Below the pieces are notes generated by a model, which had not been told where the DNA came from, did no database searches, and was given only the letters and a program-made list of their open reading frames with translations. From an uncultured beta proteobacterium (GTDB lineage: Bacteria; Pseudomonadota; Gammaproteobacteria; Burkholderiales; Burkholderiaceae), in contig CAIJNI010000031.1 in NCBI GenBank assembly GCA_903821995.1, positions 22,104-86,103 on the forward strand: 64,000 nt of DNA. The letters run 5' to 3'. Shown here piece by piece: positions 17,859 through 27,146 of the stretch; within the stretch, counting starts at the first letter, position 1; every line of letters begins with the position of its first letter. A program made the translations under genes and the position numbers.

Positions 17859-19412
17859 TTATTCTTTAGATGAAATTCTTTTAAGTGCTTCAGTTTTTAA
17901 GAAAACACGATCAACCTTATTGGTGCTTGCTAATGGAAGTTCATTTAGAAACCATATCCAGCGAGGGTGTTGGTAAGCTGGTGCATGTGTTAAACAGTAA
18001 GTTTTTAGCTCATTGTCAGTTAGTTGTGCCAGCGGTCTTTTAACGACAAAAGCCACTGGCTTTTGTCCTTTAATATCATCATCTACTGCAATGACAATAG
18101 CTTGAGCAACGCTTGGATGGGTTTCGATTAAGCGTTCTACTTCTGCTGGATAGATATTTTCACCGCCGCAAACAAACATATCATCCGCACGACCAATAAA
18201 GAAATAGAAACCATGATCATCGCGTTTAAAAATATCGCCGGTACTATAAAATCCATCTGTGGTGAAGGGGTTTTTAATAGGCGGGTTACGCTCTTGTGCT
18301 TTGTGATACCCAAGCATGACGCCTGGGGATTTTATTTGAAGAACACCAGAATTCGATTCTTGACCCTCATTGGTTACAAGTCTAATACTTACATCAGGGT
18401 GGGCATATCCAGCACAAAGCGGAGGAAGCGCAAGTCCATCAGGATGGGGCCCAAACATAACGGGGCTTCCCTCGGTTGTTCCAAAAGCATTAATGACTTG
18501 AGTCTTTGGAAAATTTTGATGGATAGCTTCTAGTAAGCTAGGGGAAACAGGTGCTGAGCCCATTCTTAGAAATTCGACAGAAGATAAATCTACTTGTTGC
18601 ATTAACTCTTTTTCTTGGAGCATCATTGCAATCATTGGAGGAACAGCTGTAAGCCATGTACAACGGTAAGTCTCAATCGCATTGATATATTGACGCGCAT
18701 TAAATTGAGGCAACAGAACTGTAGTTGCATGTGCTAAGACATTGAGTAATGTCATAGCAAGGGCATTCATATGGTAGAGCGGTGCTGCAACAAGATAGCG
18801 ATGATTTGACCAGTCATGATCACCTAGTCTTGTTTTGGCAACCCAAATATGACTAGCATGAGTCAGTCTGACACCTTTAGGCTTGCCTGTAGAACCAGAG
18901 GTGTACAGCAACATAGCTACTTCATTTGTATCGGGCTCAATGGCATGGTATGACCCGTGATTTAAGAATTGATTAAAAGAAATATCCGACATGTTATTGT
19001 CAGTATTAAATACAACGCGTGGTAATGTAGATGGAACCATTGATTCATTGTGCGCATCACAAAAGACCAATTGTGCGTCGGAGTCTTGAAGGACAAAATC
19101 GACCATTGCAGATGGAAATTTTGAATTAACTGGGACAGCAACTAATCCGGCCCGCATAATTCCAAAGTAGCTTGCTATATATTCAGCGCTATTTAAGGCA
19201 ATTAATGCAACACGACTTCCCCGTTTTAGTGCAAAGCGTTCTAGACCCCTTGCTACCGCATTGGCTAATTGATCTAAGTCATTAAATGAGAACTCTCTAG
19301 GCTTGTTTTCTAAACCCAGATCAATTAAGGCGATTTTTTGGAGATCTTGATCACGTCGAAAAAGATCTCCAAGATTATTTAGCTTTAATTGTTCAAAAGA
19401 ATTTTTAGGCAT
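17859..19412 (-). CDS. class I adenylate-forming acyl-CoA synthetase
   Basis: Acyl-CoA ligase of about 517 residues, only distantly similar to the ligase at 800-2365. Motifs seen are LLYTSGSTGKPKGVRLTH (ATP loop), NAFGTTEG, YSTGDIF, GRADDMFVCGGENIYPAEVE, and a C-terminal TNKVDRVFLK carrying the catalytic Lys. A TTG at 19430 is in frame but the ATG at 19412 is more likely; neither has a clear ribosome binding site. It is third in an operon behind an MDR reductase and a thioesterase and before the PLP enzyme. The substrate is not predictable. Confidence 0.88.
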   Translation of the reverse strand: MPKNSFEQLKLNNLGDLFRRDQDLQKIALIDLGLENKPREFSFNDLDQLANAVARGLERFALKRGSRVALIALNSAEYIASYFGIMRAGLVAVPVNSKFPSAMVDFVLQDSDAQLVFCDAHNESMVPSTLPRVVFNTDNNMSDISFNQFLNHGSYHAIEPDTNEVAMLLYTSGSTGKPKGVRLTHASHIWVAKTRLGDHDWSNHRYLVAAPLYHMNALAMTLLNVLAHATTVLLPQFNARQYINAIETYRCTWLTAVPPMIAMMLQEKELMQQVDLSSVEFLRMGSAPVSPSLLEAIHQNFPKTQVINAFGTTEGSPVMFGPHPDGLALPPLCAGYAHPDVSIRLVTNEGQESNSGVLQIKSPGVMLGYHKAQERNPPIKNPFTTDGFYSTGDIFKRDDHGFYFFIGRADDMFVCGGENIYPAEVERLIETHPSVAQAIVIAVDDDIKGQKPVAFVVKRPLAQLTDNELKTYCLTHAPAYQHPRWIWFLNELPLASTNKVDRVFLKTEALKRISSKE

Positions 19413-19466
19413 GTTCAACAGTTTGACCAATGAACTTTGTCATCATCCTAATCATTATTTTTTAAA

Positions 19467-19898
19467 TTAAGCTTTTGGAGGAGGGGGTGGAGCTGTTGAA
19501 TAAACACCACGGCCGCTTGCGCATAAGTTACCTTCAGCGTCATAGACCATTGCTTCAGCAACGCTAATTTGACTTCCAAATTTAATGACCTTACCTTTAG
19601 CAATTAAATTTCCAGGCATTGCGGCGCGGTGATAATCAACTCTCAGATCGATCGTTGGAACGCCGCGTCCTGTTTTAGATACCAAAGCCCAATCCGCAGT
19701 TAAATCGACTAAAGAAGCCAAGATGCCACCATGGGTATATTTTCGATCTGGATTGACAACCCATTCTTCACGCCATGTAGCTTGTATTTCGATCTCTCCT
19801 TCTTTAACAGAAAGAACTTTAATGCCTAACCATTGGTGAAAAGGGCCACGGGTTAGTTTAGCTTCAACTTCCGCCGCTGTAATGAGTTCAGTAGTCAT
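19467..19898 (-). CDS. PaaI family (hotdog-fold) acyl-CoA thioesterase
   Basis: Hotdog thioesterase of 143 residues that hydrolyses an acyl- or aryl-CoA. The central motif YTHGGILASLVDLTADWALVSKTG carries the HGG and acidic residue that form the PaaI-type active site. The C-terminus ends in a proline run (APPPPPKA), which is unusual. It is 36 bases before the ligase gene and 51 bases after the MDR reductase gene, so it probably clears or finishes the CoA thioester of that pathway. Confidence 0.88.
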   Translation of the reverse strand: MTTELITAAEVEAKLTRGPFHQWLGIKVLSVKEGEIEIQATWREEWVVNPDRKYTHGGILASLVDLTADWALVSKTGRGVPTIDLRVDYHRAAMPGNLIAKGKVIKFGSQISVAEAMVYDAEGNLCASGRGVYSTAPPPPPKA

Positions 19899-19949
19899 TT
19901 TGTTTACCTTATATAAATAGGATGATGATTTAAAAAGTATATTGATGTA

Positions 19950-20954
19950 TTAAGGAGTGATAACGACTTTACCGATCACTTCACGATCTTGGATTAAACG
20001 TAAACCTTCTGCAGCTTCTGATAGAGGAAGAACTTTATCAATCATTGGCTTCATTTCGCCTTTTGATATCATGTCCATTAGGGCAGTAAGGTTCTCAATA
20101 TAGAAACTATTTGAGCCAATCACTTGCAACTCAAAGCTCCAGATATATCGTAAATCTTCTTTTGGGTCATGACCTGCTGTTGCGCCACAAACAAGAAGTT
20201 TGCCGCCACGTTTTAAGCAACGTAATGAAGGCACCCAAGTATCTCCACCGGTAAAATTAATCACTACATCAACGCCGCCTTCATGAGTTCTTCTCTGAGG
20301 TTTGCCGTATTTCTCAACAGCCCATTTAGAAAAATCAACGTCTTTATAGTTGATGACTTCATCAGCGCCAATTTCTTTAAGTTTGGCTAATTTATCTGCA
20401 CTACTTGCGCATGCAATCACTTCTGCGCCTAACTGTTTTGCAAGAATGACGCAACCCGTGCCAACGCCACCTGAGGCGCCAAGGATTAAAACGCGATCAC
20501 CTTTTTTTACGGTATTGTGAGTAATCAACATGCGGTGAGCTGTTCCGTAGGCTACTGGAAGGGATGCGGCTTCAACGAAACTAACTTTATCTGGCATGCT
20601 AATCAGTTGTTCAGCGCTAACAAGGCAGTACTCTGCCATTCCGCCGTCAAGCATTTCCCCCATGAGCCCTTTAGTTTTATTGAGGGGATTAACGAGAACC
20701 CGGTCACCAACTTTCCAACCCTCAACATTTGGACCAACTTCAGAAATTTCGCCTGCAAAATCGAGTCCAATAATCACTGGTAAGGGTACTTTTATTCCTG
20801 GCATACCTTTAACAGTAAAAACGTCATGATAGTTAAATGATGAGGCGCCAACTTTGATGATGACATGACCCTCTATGATTTTAGGCATAGGATGATCAGT
20901 GACATATTGTAGGTTTTCTAAACCGCCATGTTGGGACAGGACCAATGCTTTCAT
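19950..20954 (-). CDS. MDR superfamily zinc-type alcohol dehydrogenase / quinone oxidoreductase-like
   Basis: Medium-chain dehydrogenase/reductase of 334 residues using NAD(P)H. The Rossmann motif is LGASGGVGTGCVILAKQLGA (about 160-179). The structural-zinc Cys cluster is missing, replaced by NPLNKTKGLMGEMLDGG, as in enoyl reductases and quinone oxidoreductases. It is the first gene of the leftward operon with thioesterase, CoA ligase and PLP enzyme, and divergent from an Lrp/AsnC regulator that may control it. Confidence 0.88.
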   Translation of the reverse strand: MKALVLSQHGGLENLQYVTDHPMPKIIEGHVIIKVGASSFNYHDVFTVKGMPGIKVPLPVIIGLDFAGEISEVGPNVEGWKVGDRVLVNPLNKTKGLMGEMLDGGMAEYCLVSAEQLISMPDKVSFVEAASLPVAYGTAHRMLITHNTVKKGDRVLILGASGGVGTGCVILAKQLGAEVIACASSADKLAKLKEIGADEVINYKDVDFSKWAVEKYGKPQRRTHEGGVDVVINFTGGDTWVPSLRCLKRGGKLLVCGATAGHDPKEDLRYIWSFELQVIGSNSFYIENLTALMDMISKGEMKPMIDKVLPLSEAAEGLRLIQDREVIGKVVITP

Positions 20955-21149
20955 AGATATTTCTCCGGATTGTGATGATGAATGAGGGACATATTGTGGG
21001 TATATTGATTTATATTCACTATTTGGTTACAAATACAGTCTTGGTGTGTTGATTCTAGGACTTTTCTCTACTTTTGATTTCTGGAATTAAGTGTGTGTTT
21101 CTAAGTTAATATTGTATAGGTTTTGAGCGAGAATTTTTTATTAAACTTC

Positions 21150-21188
21150 TAGACATATTCGGCAATATTGGAATATTATACTATTATT
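21150..21188 (+). promoter_or_regulatory. candidate promoter of a leaderless lrp-like transcript
   Basis: TAGACA at 21150-21155 and TATTAT at 21174-21179 are 18 bases apart, placing the expected transcription start at about 21186-21189, on the ATG at 21189. CAATATTG (21163-21170) and AATATT (21172-21177) form an AT-rich symmetric stretch over the -10 region that could serve autoregulation. No Shine-Dalgarno sequence precedes the ATG. Confidence 0.35.
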
Positions 21189-21653
21189 ATGAAGCTAGAT
21201 AAAATAGATTTACATATACTAGAGGTATTACAGCAAGATAGTACTCTTGCTGTTTCTGTCATTTCTGAGAAAGTAGGCCTGTCTTCTACACCCTGTTGGC
21301 GCAGGATCCAAGCTCTTGAGAATGAAGGTTACATTCGTAAAAAAGTAGCTCTATTAGACCCTAAAATGTTAAATGTTGGGGTCACTGTTTTTGTCTCCAT
21401 TAAAACAAGTGGGCATAATCAAGCTTGGTTAGATAAATTCCAATCTGCAGTCATGAAAATTTCCGAAGTAGTTGAGTTCTACCGAATGAGTGGTGATGTA
21501 GACTATTTACTTCGAGTTGTAGTTCCTGATATTGCTGGTTATGATGCTGTGTATAAAAAATTAATTACGATTGCAGATATCTTTGACATTAGTTCAAGTT
21601 TTGCAATGGAACAAATTAAATATACAACTGCGCTTCCCTTAAATTTTGTTTAA
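21189..21653 (+). CDS. Lrp/AsnC family transcriptional regulator
   Basis: DNA-binding regulator of 154 residues. An N-terminal winged helix (KIDLHILEVLQQDS...ISEKVGLSSTPCWRRIQALENEGYI) is followed by the RAM ligand domain with VVEFYRMSGDVDYLLRVVV. A TTG at 21168 is in frame, but the family N-terminus begins at the ATG at 21189. It is divergent from the MDR/thioesterase/ligase/PLP operon and upstream of the Bug-UbiD genes, so either could be its target. The effector, probably an amino acid, is unknown. Confidence 0.92.
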   Translation: MKLDKIDLHILEVLQQDSTLAVSVISEKVGLSSTPCWRRIQALENEGYIRKKVALLDPKMLNVGVTVFVSIKTSGHNQAWLDKFQSAVMKISEVVEFYRMSGDVDYLLRVVVPDIAGYDAVYKKLITIADIFDISSSFAMEQIKYTTALPLNFV

Positions 21654-21707
21654 TGATCTTAGCCCCACACTTGTGCAACTTAAAAAAATCAAATGAAAGT
21701 TAGGATT

Positions 21708-21721
21708 ACATTCATGAATGT
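21708..21721. promoter_or_regulatory. 14-bp perfect palindrome upstream of the Bug-UbiD operon
   Basis: ACATTCATGAATGT is its own reverse complement and lies 40 bases before the Bug gene start at 21761. The position suits an operator or the 5' untranslated region. The regulator is unknown; the Lrp-type gene just upstream is one candidate. Confidence 0.4.
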
Positions 21722-21760
21722 CGGATCACCACATCATGAAATGTTAAAGGAGCAATAAAT

Positions 21761-22756
21761 ATGAAAGATAGCCTAAGAAAATCGCTCATAAGAATTATCC
21801 CATTTATTTTTTTAGGACTTGGCATATATGCTATTCAGGTAGTTCAAGCTCAAAATCAAACTTACCCCAATAAACCCATTCGGATTATTGTTCCCTTTCC
21901 CCCTGGAGGGCAAGCTGATATGGTGGCTCGTTTACTAGCAGAGAAACTCACTGTGATGACTAAACAGCCTGCATTTGTAGAAAACAAAGTTGGAGCCAAT
22001 GGTGTTATTGCGACGAGTTTTGTTATAAATTCTCCACCGGATGGGTACACACTCATGTTGTTACCATCTGGTGTAGTAGCAGCTGATAGTATGCAAGTTA
22101 AAGTTTCATATAACTTTGCTCAGGATTTATCAGGTGTCGCAGGATTAGCGAGTTATCCACTTGTTCTAGTATCTAACCCAACAACTAAATTGACTAAGGT
22201 CTCTCAATTAATTGCGCTTGCAAAAGAAAAACCTGAGGTATTAAATTATGCCTCTGGCGGAGCTGGAGGGGGCGCACATCTAGCTGCAGAGGCTTTTAAA
22301 ATGGAGACTGGGACTAAAATTACGCATATCCCCTACAAGGGAACTGGCCCAGCGGTCACGGATACGCTTGGCGGACAAGTATCAATTATGTTTGCTTCTC
22401 TACCCTCTGTGATTCAATACATCAAAGCTGGAAAGCTAAATGCCTTGGCTGTGACCACTAAAGTCCGCACTCCAATGTTGCCAGATGTCCCAACTTTATC
22501 AGAAAGTGGCTTGCCAAATTTTGAGATTAATTCTTGGACAGGTGTTGTTGTTCCAAGTGCAACGCCTAAAGAGATAAAATCTTTTTTAAATAATGCGATC
22601 TCAAGTATTTTAAAAATGCCCGAATTTACAGACTCGATAAAATTAGAGGGTGGAAATCCGATGCCGATGAATGATAAACAGTTTAATGATTTTATTCATC
22701 TTGAATTAGTGAGATGGGCAAAAGTAGTAAAAGATTCTGGTGCAAAAATTGAATAA
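21761..22756 (+). CDS. Bug/TctC family substrate-binding protein (UbiD-linked)
   Basis: Exported binding protein of 331 residues with a signal peptide to about residue 30 (VVQAQ), then YPNKPIRIIVPFPPGGQADMVAR, FVENKVGANG and THIPYKGTGP. It has a strong ribosome binding site (AAGGAG at 21748-21753) and lies 27 bases before the UbiD decarboxylase gene. It probably delivers the acid, or its precursor, that the decarboxylase uses. Confidence 0.88.
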   Translation: MKDSLRKSLIRIIPFIFLGLGIYAIQVVQAQNQTYPNKPIRIIVPFPPGGQADMVARLLAEKLTVMTKQPAFVENKVGANGVIATSFVINSPPDGYTLMLLPSGVVAADSMQVKVSYNFAQDLSGVAGLASYPLVLVSNPTTKLTKVSQLIALAKEKPEVLNYASGGAGGGAHLAAEAFKMETGTKITHIPYKGTGPAVTDTLGGQVSIMFASLPSVIQYIKAGKLNALAVTTKVRTPMLPDVPTLSESGLPNFEINSWTGVVVPSATPKEIKSFLNNAISSILKMPEFTDSIKLEGGNPMPMNDKQFNDFIHLELVRWAKVVKDSGAKIE

Positions 22757-22783
22757 CAAACGAGATATAAGAGAAAGAAAATT

Positions 22784-24391
22784 ATGAATCAATCAGCGAT
22801 CCCATTCACCGAAGATTTACGTCAATTTACAGAGCGGTTAAGAAAAGAAGGTGAACTGATTGATATGCATCAAGCGGTTGATATTAGGCATATTGCCACT
22901 CTGGTAGATCAATCTGATAAGGCCATTTTATTTCATAAGGTCATTGGATATGATATTCCTGTCCTATCAGGAATTGTCAGAACTCAAAAGCGCGCTGTGA
23001 TGTCAGTGGGTTGTGAAACTTTTAGAGAGATAGAAGATAAACTACAAAAGGGAATCAGTAATCCTATAGCGCCTAACAGAGTTAACACATCTTCGACTGA
23101 AGAAATCATTTGGACAGGTGATGAAGTTGATTTATTTAAGTTGCCTATTCCGATGAGTTCTGTATACGACGGCGGTCCAATGATTACGGCTGGAGTTGTG
23201 ATTGCTAAGGACCCAGAATATGGGATCAATACCGGTGTTTACCGCTTTATTGTTAAAGAGAAAAATTTAACGGGTATTGACATCGTCACTCCAAACAATA
23301 TGCGTATGTTTGCGCAACGAGCTTATGAAGCAGGTCGTCCATGTCCAATCTCTATTTCTATTGGTACACATCCAATGGAAGTTTTAGGTGCTGGATTTAG
23401 AGCGCCTATTGGTGTTGACGAAATGGGTATTGCTGGAGGCATTCGTGGTTGTCCGGTTAATTTAGGTCAATGTAAGACTATTGATATGCCGTACATTGCA
23501 GATAGTGAAATTGTGTTAGAGGGGGAAATTTTACCTGTGGGTTGGACTCAACCTGAGGGAAGATTCGGAGAGTTCACTGGGCTCATGGGAGGTCTTCATT
23601 GGAATCCTGTGGTCAAAATAAAAGCGATTATGATGCGCAAAAATCCAATGTTTTATTTTTTGCACATGCCTTGGGAAAACACCTGGTTAGCTGCGCCAAC
23701 TCGTTATCAATCTATTCGTCAGGCGCTTAAGACTGCTGGAATTCAAGTGAAAGATATTAACGTCACATTGGGTGGTAGGGCTTTTTGGCATGCTGTGATT
23801 TCGATTAAGAAACAAGCAGGTGAAGGTAAGAATGCTTTATTAGCTGCCTTATCTGTCATGGATCTTAAGCATATTGTTATTGTCGATGATGACATTGATG
23901 TATTTAACCCTACAGAAGTTGAGTGGGCTATTGCAACACGGGTACAGGGTGATCGTGATGTGATTGTCATACCAGGTGCAAGAGCTAAGCCATTAGATCC
24001 TAGCTTATACATCACTCACGGACAAGTTCCAACAGGGGCTAAAGTAGGGATTGATGCAACGATTGGGGAGGGTATTCCTAAAGAAAGATTTGAAAGAATT
24101 TCTTATGCCTATGCCGAGCGAGCTAAGATTGCTGATTATGAATCTGGTAAGGCTGATCCTATTGTGATTTCTCAACCTAATAGTGAAAAAGAGTTAGCTG
24201 ACAAAATCATTGCGGCAATTGAAGTGACTCCAATTTATTATTCAGAATTGGCTGAAAAGTTTTCTGATTATGATTTTCCTACGATTGCAAGAACTTTTGG
24301 ATTTTTACATTCTTCAGGAAAGCTTTGGCAAGATCCCCGCGGTAGACTGTGTTTAAAAGATTCAAAATTTGCAGCCAAGTTACCGACCTAA
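22784..24391 (+). CDS. UbiD family prenylated-FMN-dependent decarboxylase
   Basis: Reversible non-oxidative decarboxylase of 535 residues acting on an unsaturated, aromatic or heteroaromatic acid with prenyl-FMN and a divalent metal. Family marks include NTGVYRFIV, the FRAPIGVDEMGIAGGIRGCPV region, EIVLEGEILPVGW and PEGRFGEFTG, whose Glu belongs to the catalytic Glu-Arg-Glu network. Residues 440-535 form the C-terminal dimerisation part. The prenyltransferase gene ubiX is 3.7 kb downstream in the same island. It looks like a catabolic member; the ubiquinone enzyme is normally shorter and differently placed. Confidence 0.9.
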   Translation: MNQSAIPFTEDLRQFTERLRKEGELIDMHQAVDIRHIATLVDQSDKAILFHKVIGYDIPVLSGIVRTQKRAVMSVGCETFREIEDKLQKGISNPIAPNRVNTSSTEEIIWTGDEVDLFKLPIPMSSVYDGGPMITAGVVIAKDPEYGINTGVYRFIVKEKNLTGIDIVTPNNMRMFAQRAYEAGRPCPISISIGTHPMEVLGAGFRAPIGVDEMGIAGGIRGCPVNLGQCKTIDMPYIADSEIVLEGEILPVGWTQPEGRFGEFTGLMGGLHWNPVVKIKAIMMRKNPMFYFLHMPWENTWLAAPTRYQSIRQALKTAGIQVKDINVTLGGRAFWHAVISIKKQAGEGKNALLAALSVMDLKHIVIVDDDIDVFNPTEVEWAIATRVQGDRDVIVIPGARAKPLDPSLYITHGQVPTGAKVGIDATIGEGIPKERFERISYAYAERAKIADYESGKADPIVISQPNSEKELADKIIAAIEVTPIYYSELAEKFSDYDFPTIARTFGFLHSSGKLWQDPRGRLCLKDSKFAAKLPT

Positions 24392-24396
24392 TCATT

Positions 24397-24429
24397 GAAG
24401 CAGTAATTTTATATTGAGATTACTGCTTC
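24397..24429 (+). terminator. hairpin after the UbiD gene
   Basis: GAAGCAGTAAT (24397-24407) pairs perfectly with ATTACTGCTTC (24419-24429) around an 11-base loop. It starts five bases after the stop codon, as expected for the end of the Bug-UbiD transcript. There is only a weak U-stretch, so termination may be partial. Confidence 0.55.
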
Positions 24430-24467
24430 TAATGCCCATCATAAATAAGAATAACTGAGTCTAACTA

Positions 24468-26117
24468 ATGAAATTTGATTGGAATAACCCTTATCCGACT
24501 ATTCGTATGCCCGTCATGGGACGAAATGTAGTTTCAACTTCTCATCCCTACGCCGCACAGGCCGGACTTAAAATTTTGCAACAAGGGGGCAATGCCATTG
24601 ATGCAGCTATTGCAGCAGCAGCAGCTTTGATGATTGTTGAGCCAGTTTCTAATGGACTTGGGAGTGATTGTTTTGCGATTGTGTGGGACGGTAAAGAGTT
24701 ACATGGCTTAAATGCATCTGGAGTAGCTCCTCAAGCTTGGAGTCCTGAATACTATGCAAAAAAATATGGTATGACTGCATCTGGGGTAGCTAATCGACCC
24801 ATGCGGGGTTGGGATACTGTTACTGTACCTGGTGCGATTGCTGGTTGGGAAGCATTACATCAACGGTTCGGTTCATTAAGCCTTGGTGACATACTTCACC
24901 CTGCGATTGAAGTTGCAGAAAAAGGTTATGCTCTACAACCAATTTTGCAACATAAATGGGCGGCAGCGGCAAATGAATTAAAGGACTTTCCTGGGTATGC
25001 ACAAGCTTTTTTACCCAATGGTAGAGCACCCTTAGTGGGTGAGCGCTTTTGTTTTCCTGCCGCAGCAAGAACACTAAAGATGCTGGTAAAAAATGGCTTT
25101 CGGGATTTTTATGAAGGTGAGATTGCTAAGGTGATTACCGACTATTCACAAGTTGGTGGCGGTGCAATGACAATCGGCGATCTAAAAAATTACCAATGTG
25201 ACTGGGTCAAGACTATCTATCAGAAGATCAAAGGTTCTGATGGAAAGAATTATCAAATACATGAAATTCCACCGAGTGGACAGGGTATTGGTGCGTTAAT
25301 TGCTTTAGGCATCTTAGAGAATTTTGATTTATCAAGTTTTCCAATTGATAGTGTAGAGAGTCAGCATATACAAATTGAAGCCATGAAATTGGCATTTGCA
25401 GATGTATATCAGTACGTTGCTGATCCGCGTTCAATGGTAGTTACACCAGAGCAAATGCTGAATTCAAATTATTTAGCTGAGCGTGCAAAGCTGATTGACC
25501 CATCTAAAGCAACGCACTTTGAGTGTGGAATGCCAGGCTCAGGCGGAACGGTATATTTATCGGTCGCTGATGAACAGGGAAGGATGGTCTCATTTATTCA
25601 AAGCAATTATATGGGGTTTGGTTCAGGGGTAGTTGTTCCTGACTGGGGTATTAGTTTACAAAATAGAGGGTATGGCTTCTCGATGGACCCTAAGTCAACC
25701 AACGTAGTGGCAGGTGGTAAGCGTCCATTTCATACGATTATTCCTGCTTTTTTGATGCGTGAAGAAGCTGGTGGAGTTGTTCCTCAAATGAGCTTTGGTG
25801 TCATGGGTGGTGATATGCAGCCTCAGGGACATTTACAAACCATTCTTAGAATGCTCAAGTATGGTCAGCAACCACAGGCAGCATGCGATGCTCCTCGTTG
25901 GAAGGTCAACAAAGATTTTACTTTAGATGTTGAGTCCAATTTAGATTCAAAAACTGTTGAAGGCTTAAAAAATAAAGGACATATTCTTAAAAAGATTGAT
26001 GACCCTTATATGGATTTTGGATCTGGGCAGTTTATTTGGAGACTTTCAGACGATCTCCAAGACGGTTATGTTGCTGCTAGTGATAGTCGGCGAGATGGTT
26101 TGGCTGCAGCCTATTAG
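24468..26117 (+). CDS. gamma-glutamyltransferase family (Ntn-hydrolase) protein
   Basis: Self-processing Ntn-hydrolase of 549 residues that would cleave a gamma-glutamyl or related amide. The N-terminal core has GGNAIDAAIAAAAALMIVEPVSNGLGSDCFAIV. The predicted autocleavage and nucleophile Thr is in GSGGTVYLSVADEQG (about residue 362), and the small subunit has QNRGYGFSMDP and GKRPFHTIIPAFL. No signal peptide is visible, unlike typical periplasmic GGT. It is convergent with a Bug gene (10-bp gap) and downstream of UbiD, so its true substrate may be a catabolic amide rather than glutathione. Confidence 0.88.
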   Translation: MKFDWNNPYPTIRMPVMGRNVVSTSHPYAAQAGLKILQQGGNAIDAAIAAAAALMIVEPVSNGLGSDCFAIVWDGKELHGLNASGVAPQAWSPEYYAKKYGMTASGVANRPMRGWDTVTVPGAIAGWEALHQRFGSLSLGDILHPAIEVAEKGYALQPILQHKWAAAANELKDFPGYAQAFLPNGRAPLVGERFCFPAAARTLKMLVKNGFRDFYEGEIAKVITDYSQVGGGAMTIGDLKNYQCDWVKTIYQKIKGSDGKNYQIHEIPPSGQGIGALIALGILENFDLSSFPIDSVESQHIQIEAMKLAFADVYQYVADPRSMVVTPEQMLNSNYLAERAKLIDPSKATHFECGMPGSGGTVYLSVADEQGRMVSFIQSNYMGFGSGVVVPDWGISLQNRGYGFSMDPKSTNVVAGGKRPFHTIIPAFLMREEAGGVVPQMSFGVMGGDMQPQGHLQTILRMLKYGQQPQAACDAPRWKVNKDFTLDVESNLDSKTVEGLKNKGHILKKIDDPYMDFGSGQFIWRLSDDLQDGYVAASDSRRDGLAAAY

Positions 26118-26127
26118 CTGCGGAGTA

Positions 26128-27114
26128 TTAATCCAACTGCTTTAGGCGGCCCTCTTTAACGAGTTTTGCCCAGCGTGCTATATCAGCTTGAAACCACTTA
26201 TCGAACTCGACTCCAGGACCTGGAAGAGGTGTTGCACCAACGGCTATTAAGCGTTCTTTCACTGCTGGACTTTTTAGGGCTTGAAGCACAGCTTGCTCTA
26301 ATTTTTTAGCAATTGGTGCTGGGACATCAACTGGCGCAAAAAAACCAAACCAAGTACCAAATTCAAAGCCTGGATATCCTTGTTCAGAGATTGTTGGCAC
26401 ATCTGGTAGTAATTTTGAGCGTTGTGGAGAGGTAATTGCGATTGCTCGAACATTTCCACCTTGAACTTGAGGAAGTGAAGAACCCATGACATCAATTAAG
26501 GTGGTAATTCTTCCTGCAATTAAGTCAGGATAAACAGCCCCACTTCCCTTGTAGGGTACGTGGGTCATTTCAATACCACTGATGGATTTAATGAGTTCTC
26601 CGACCAAATGGCTACCGGTATTGTTTCCAGAGGATCCAAAGCTTGCTTGAACTTGATTGGACTTAACTGCTGCAATAAATTCAGGAAGTGTTTTATAAGG
26701 CGATTGGCTAGATACGAGCATGAGACTGGGGATAGAGCCCACGCCAGCGATCGCTTGAAGATCCTTTTTCGGATCAAAGTTAAGTTTTGTGAGGCTTGGG
26801 CTTGTTGCTAAACTAACAGAAGCAAACAAGAAAGAGTATCCATCTGGGCGTGCAATCTTGGCTATGTATTCAGCACCGATATTGCCACCTGCGCCTGGTT
26901 TAAGGCTAACGATTACGCTTTGTCCTAAGACTTTTCCCATCTCATCTGCAATCACCCGCCCAAGAACATCAGCTGATCCCCCAGCAGCATATGGGATAAC
27001 CATTTCGATGGTGTGAGTGGGAAATTCCGCAGCATAGACTGGCTGTGAGCTGATAGAGATAAAGCCAATAAGGTTAGCCAGAATGATGATAGTGAGCTTG
27101 AATATTTTGTTCAT
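26128..27114 (-). CDS. Bug/TctC family substrate-binding protein
   Basis: Exported binding protein of 328 residues. The signal peptide ends near VYAAE; EMVIPYAAGGSADVLGR, VSLKPGAGGNIGAEYIAK, THVPYKGSGA and GFFAPVDVPA follow. It is transcribed leftward and lies 32 bases downstream of the VOC gene, so the two probably form one unit in the decarboxylase island. It is about as different from the 21761 paralogue as from the other Bug proteins here, so it probably has another ligand. Confidence 0.88.
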   Translation of the reverse strand: MNKIFKLTIIILANLIGFISISSQPVYAAEFPTHTIEMVIPYAAGGSADVLGRVIADEMGKVLGQSVIVSLKPGAGGNIGAEYIAKIARPDGYSFLFASVSLATSPSLTKLNFDPKKDLQAIAGVGSIPSLMLVSSQSPYKTLPEFIAAVKSNQVQASFGSSGNNTGSHLVGELIKSISGIEMTHVPYKGSGAVYPDLIAGRITTLIDVMGSSLPQVQGGNVRAIAITSPQRSKLLPDVPTISEQGYPGFEFGTWFGFFAPVDVPAPIAKKLEQAVLQALKSPAVKERLIAVGATPLPGPGVEFDKWFQADIARWAKLVKEGRLKQLD

Positions 27115-27146
27115 ATATAGATTCTATTGCAAATTGATTCTGTTTG

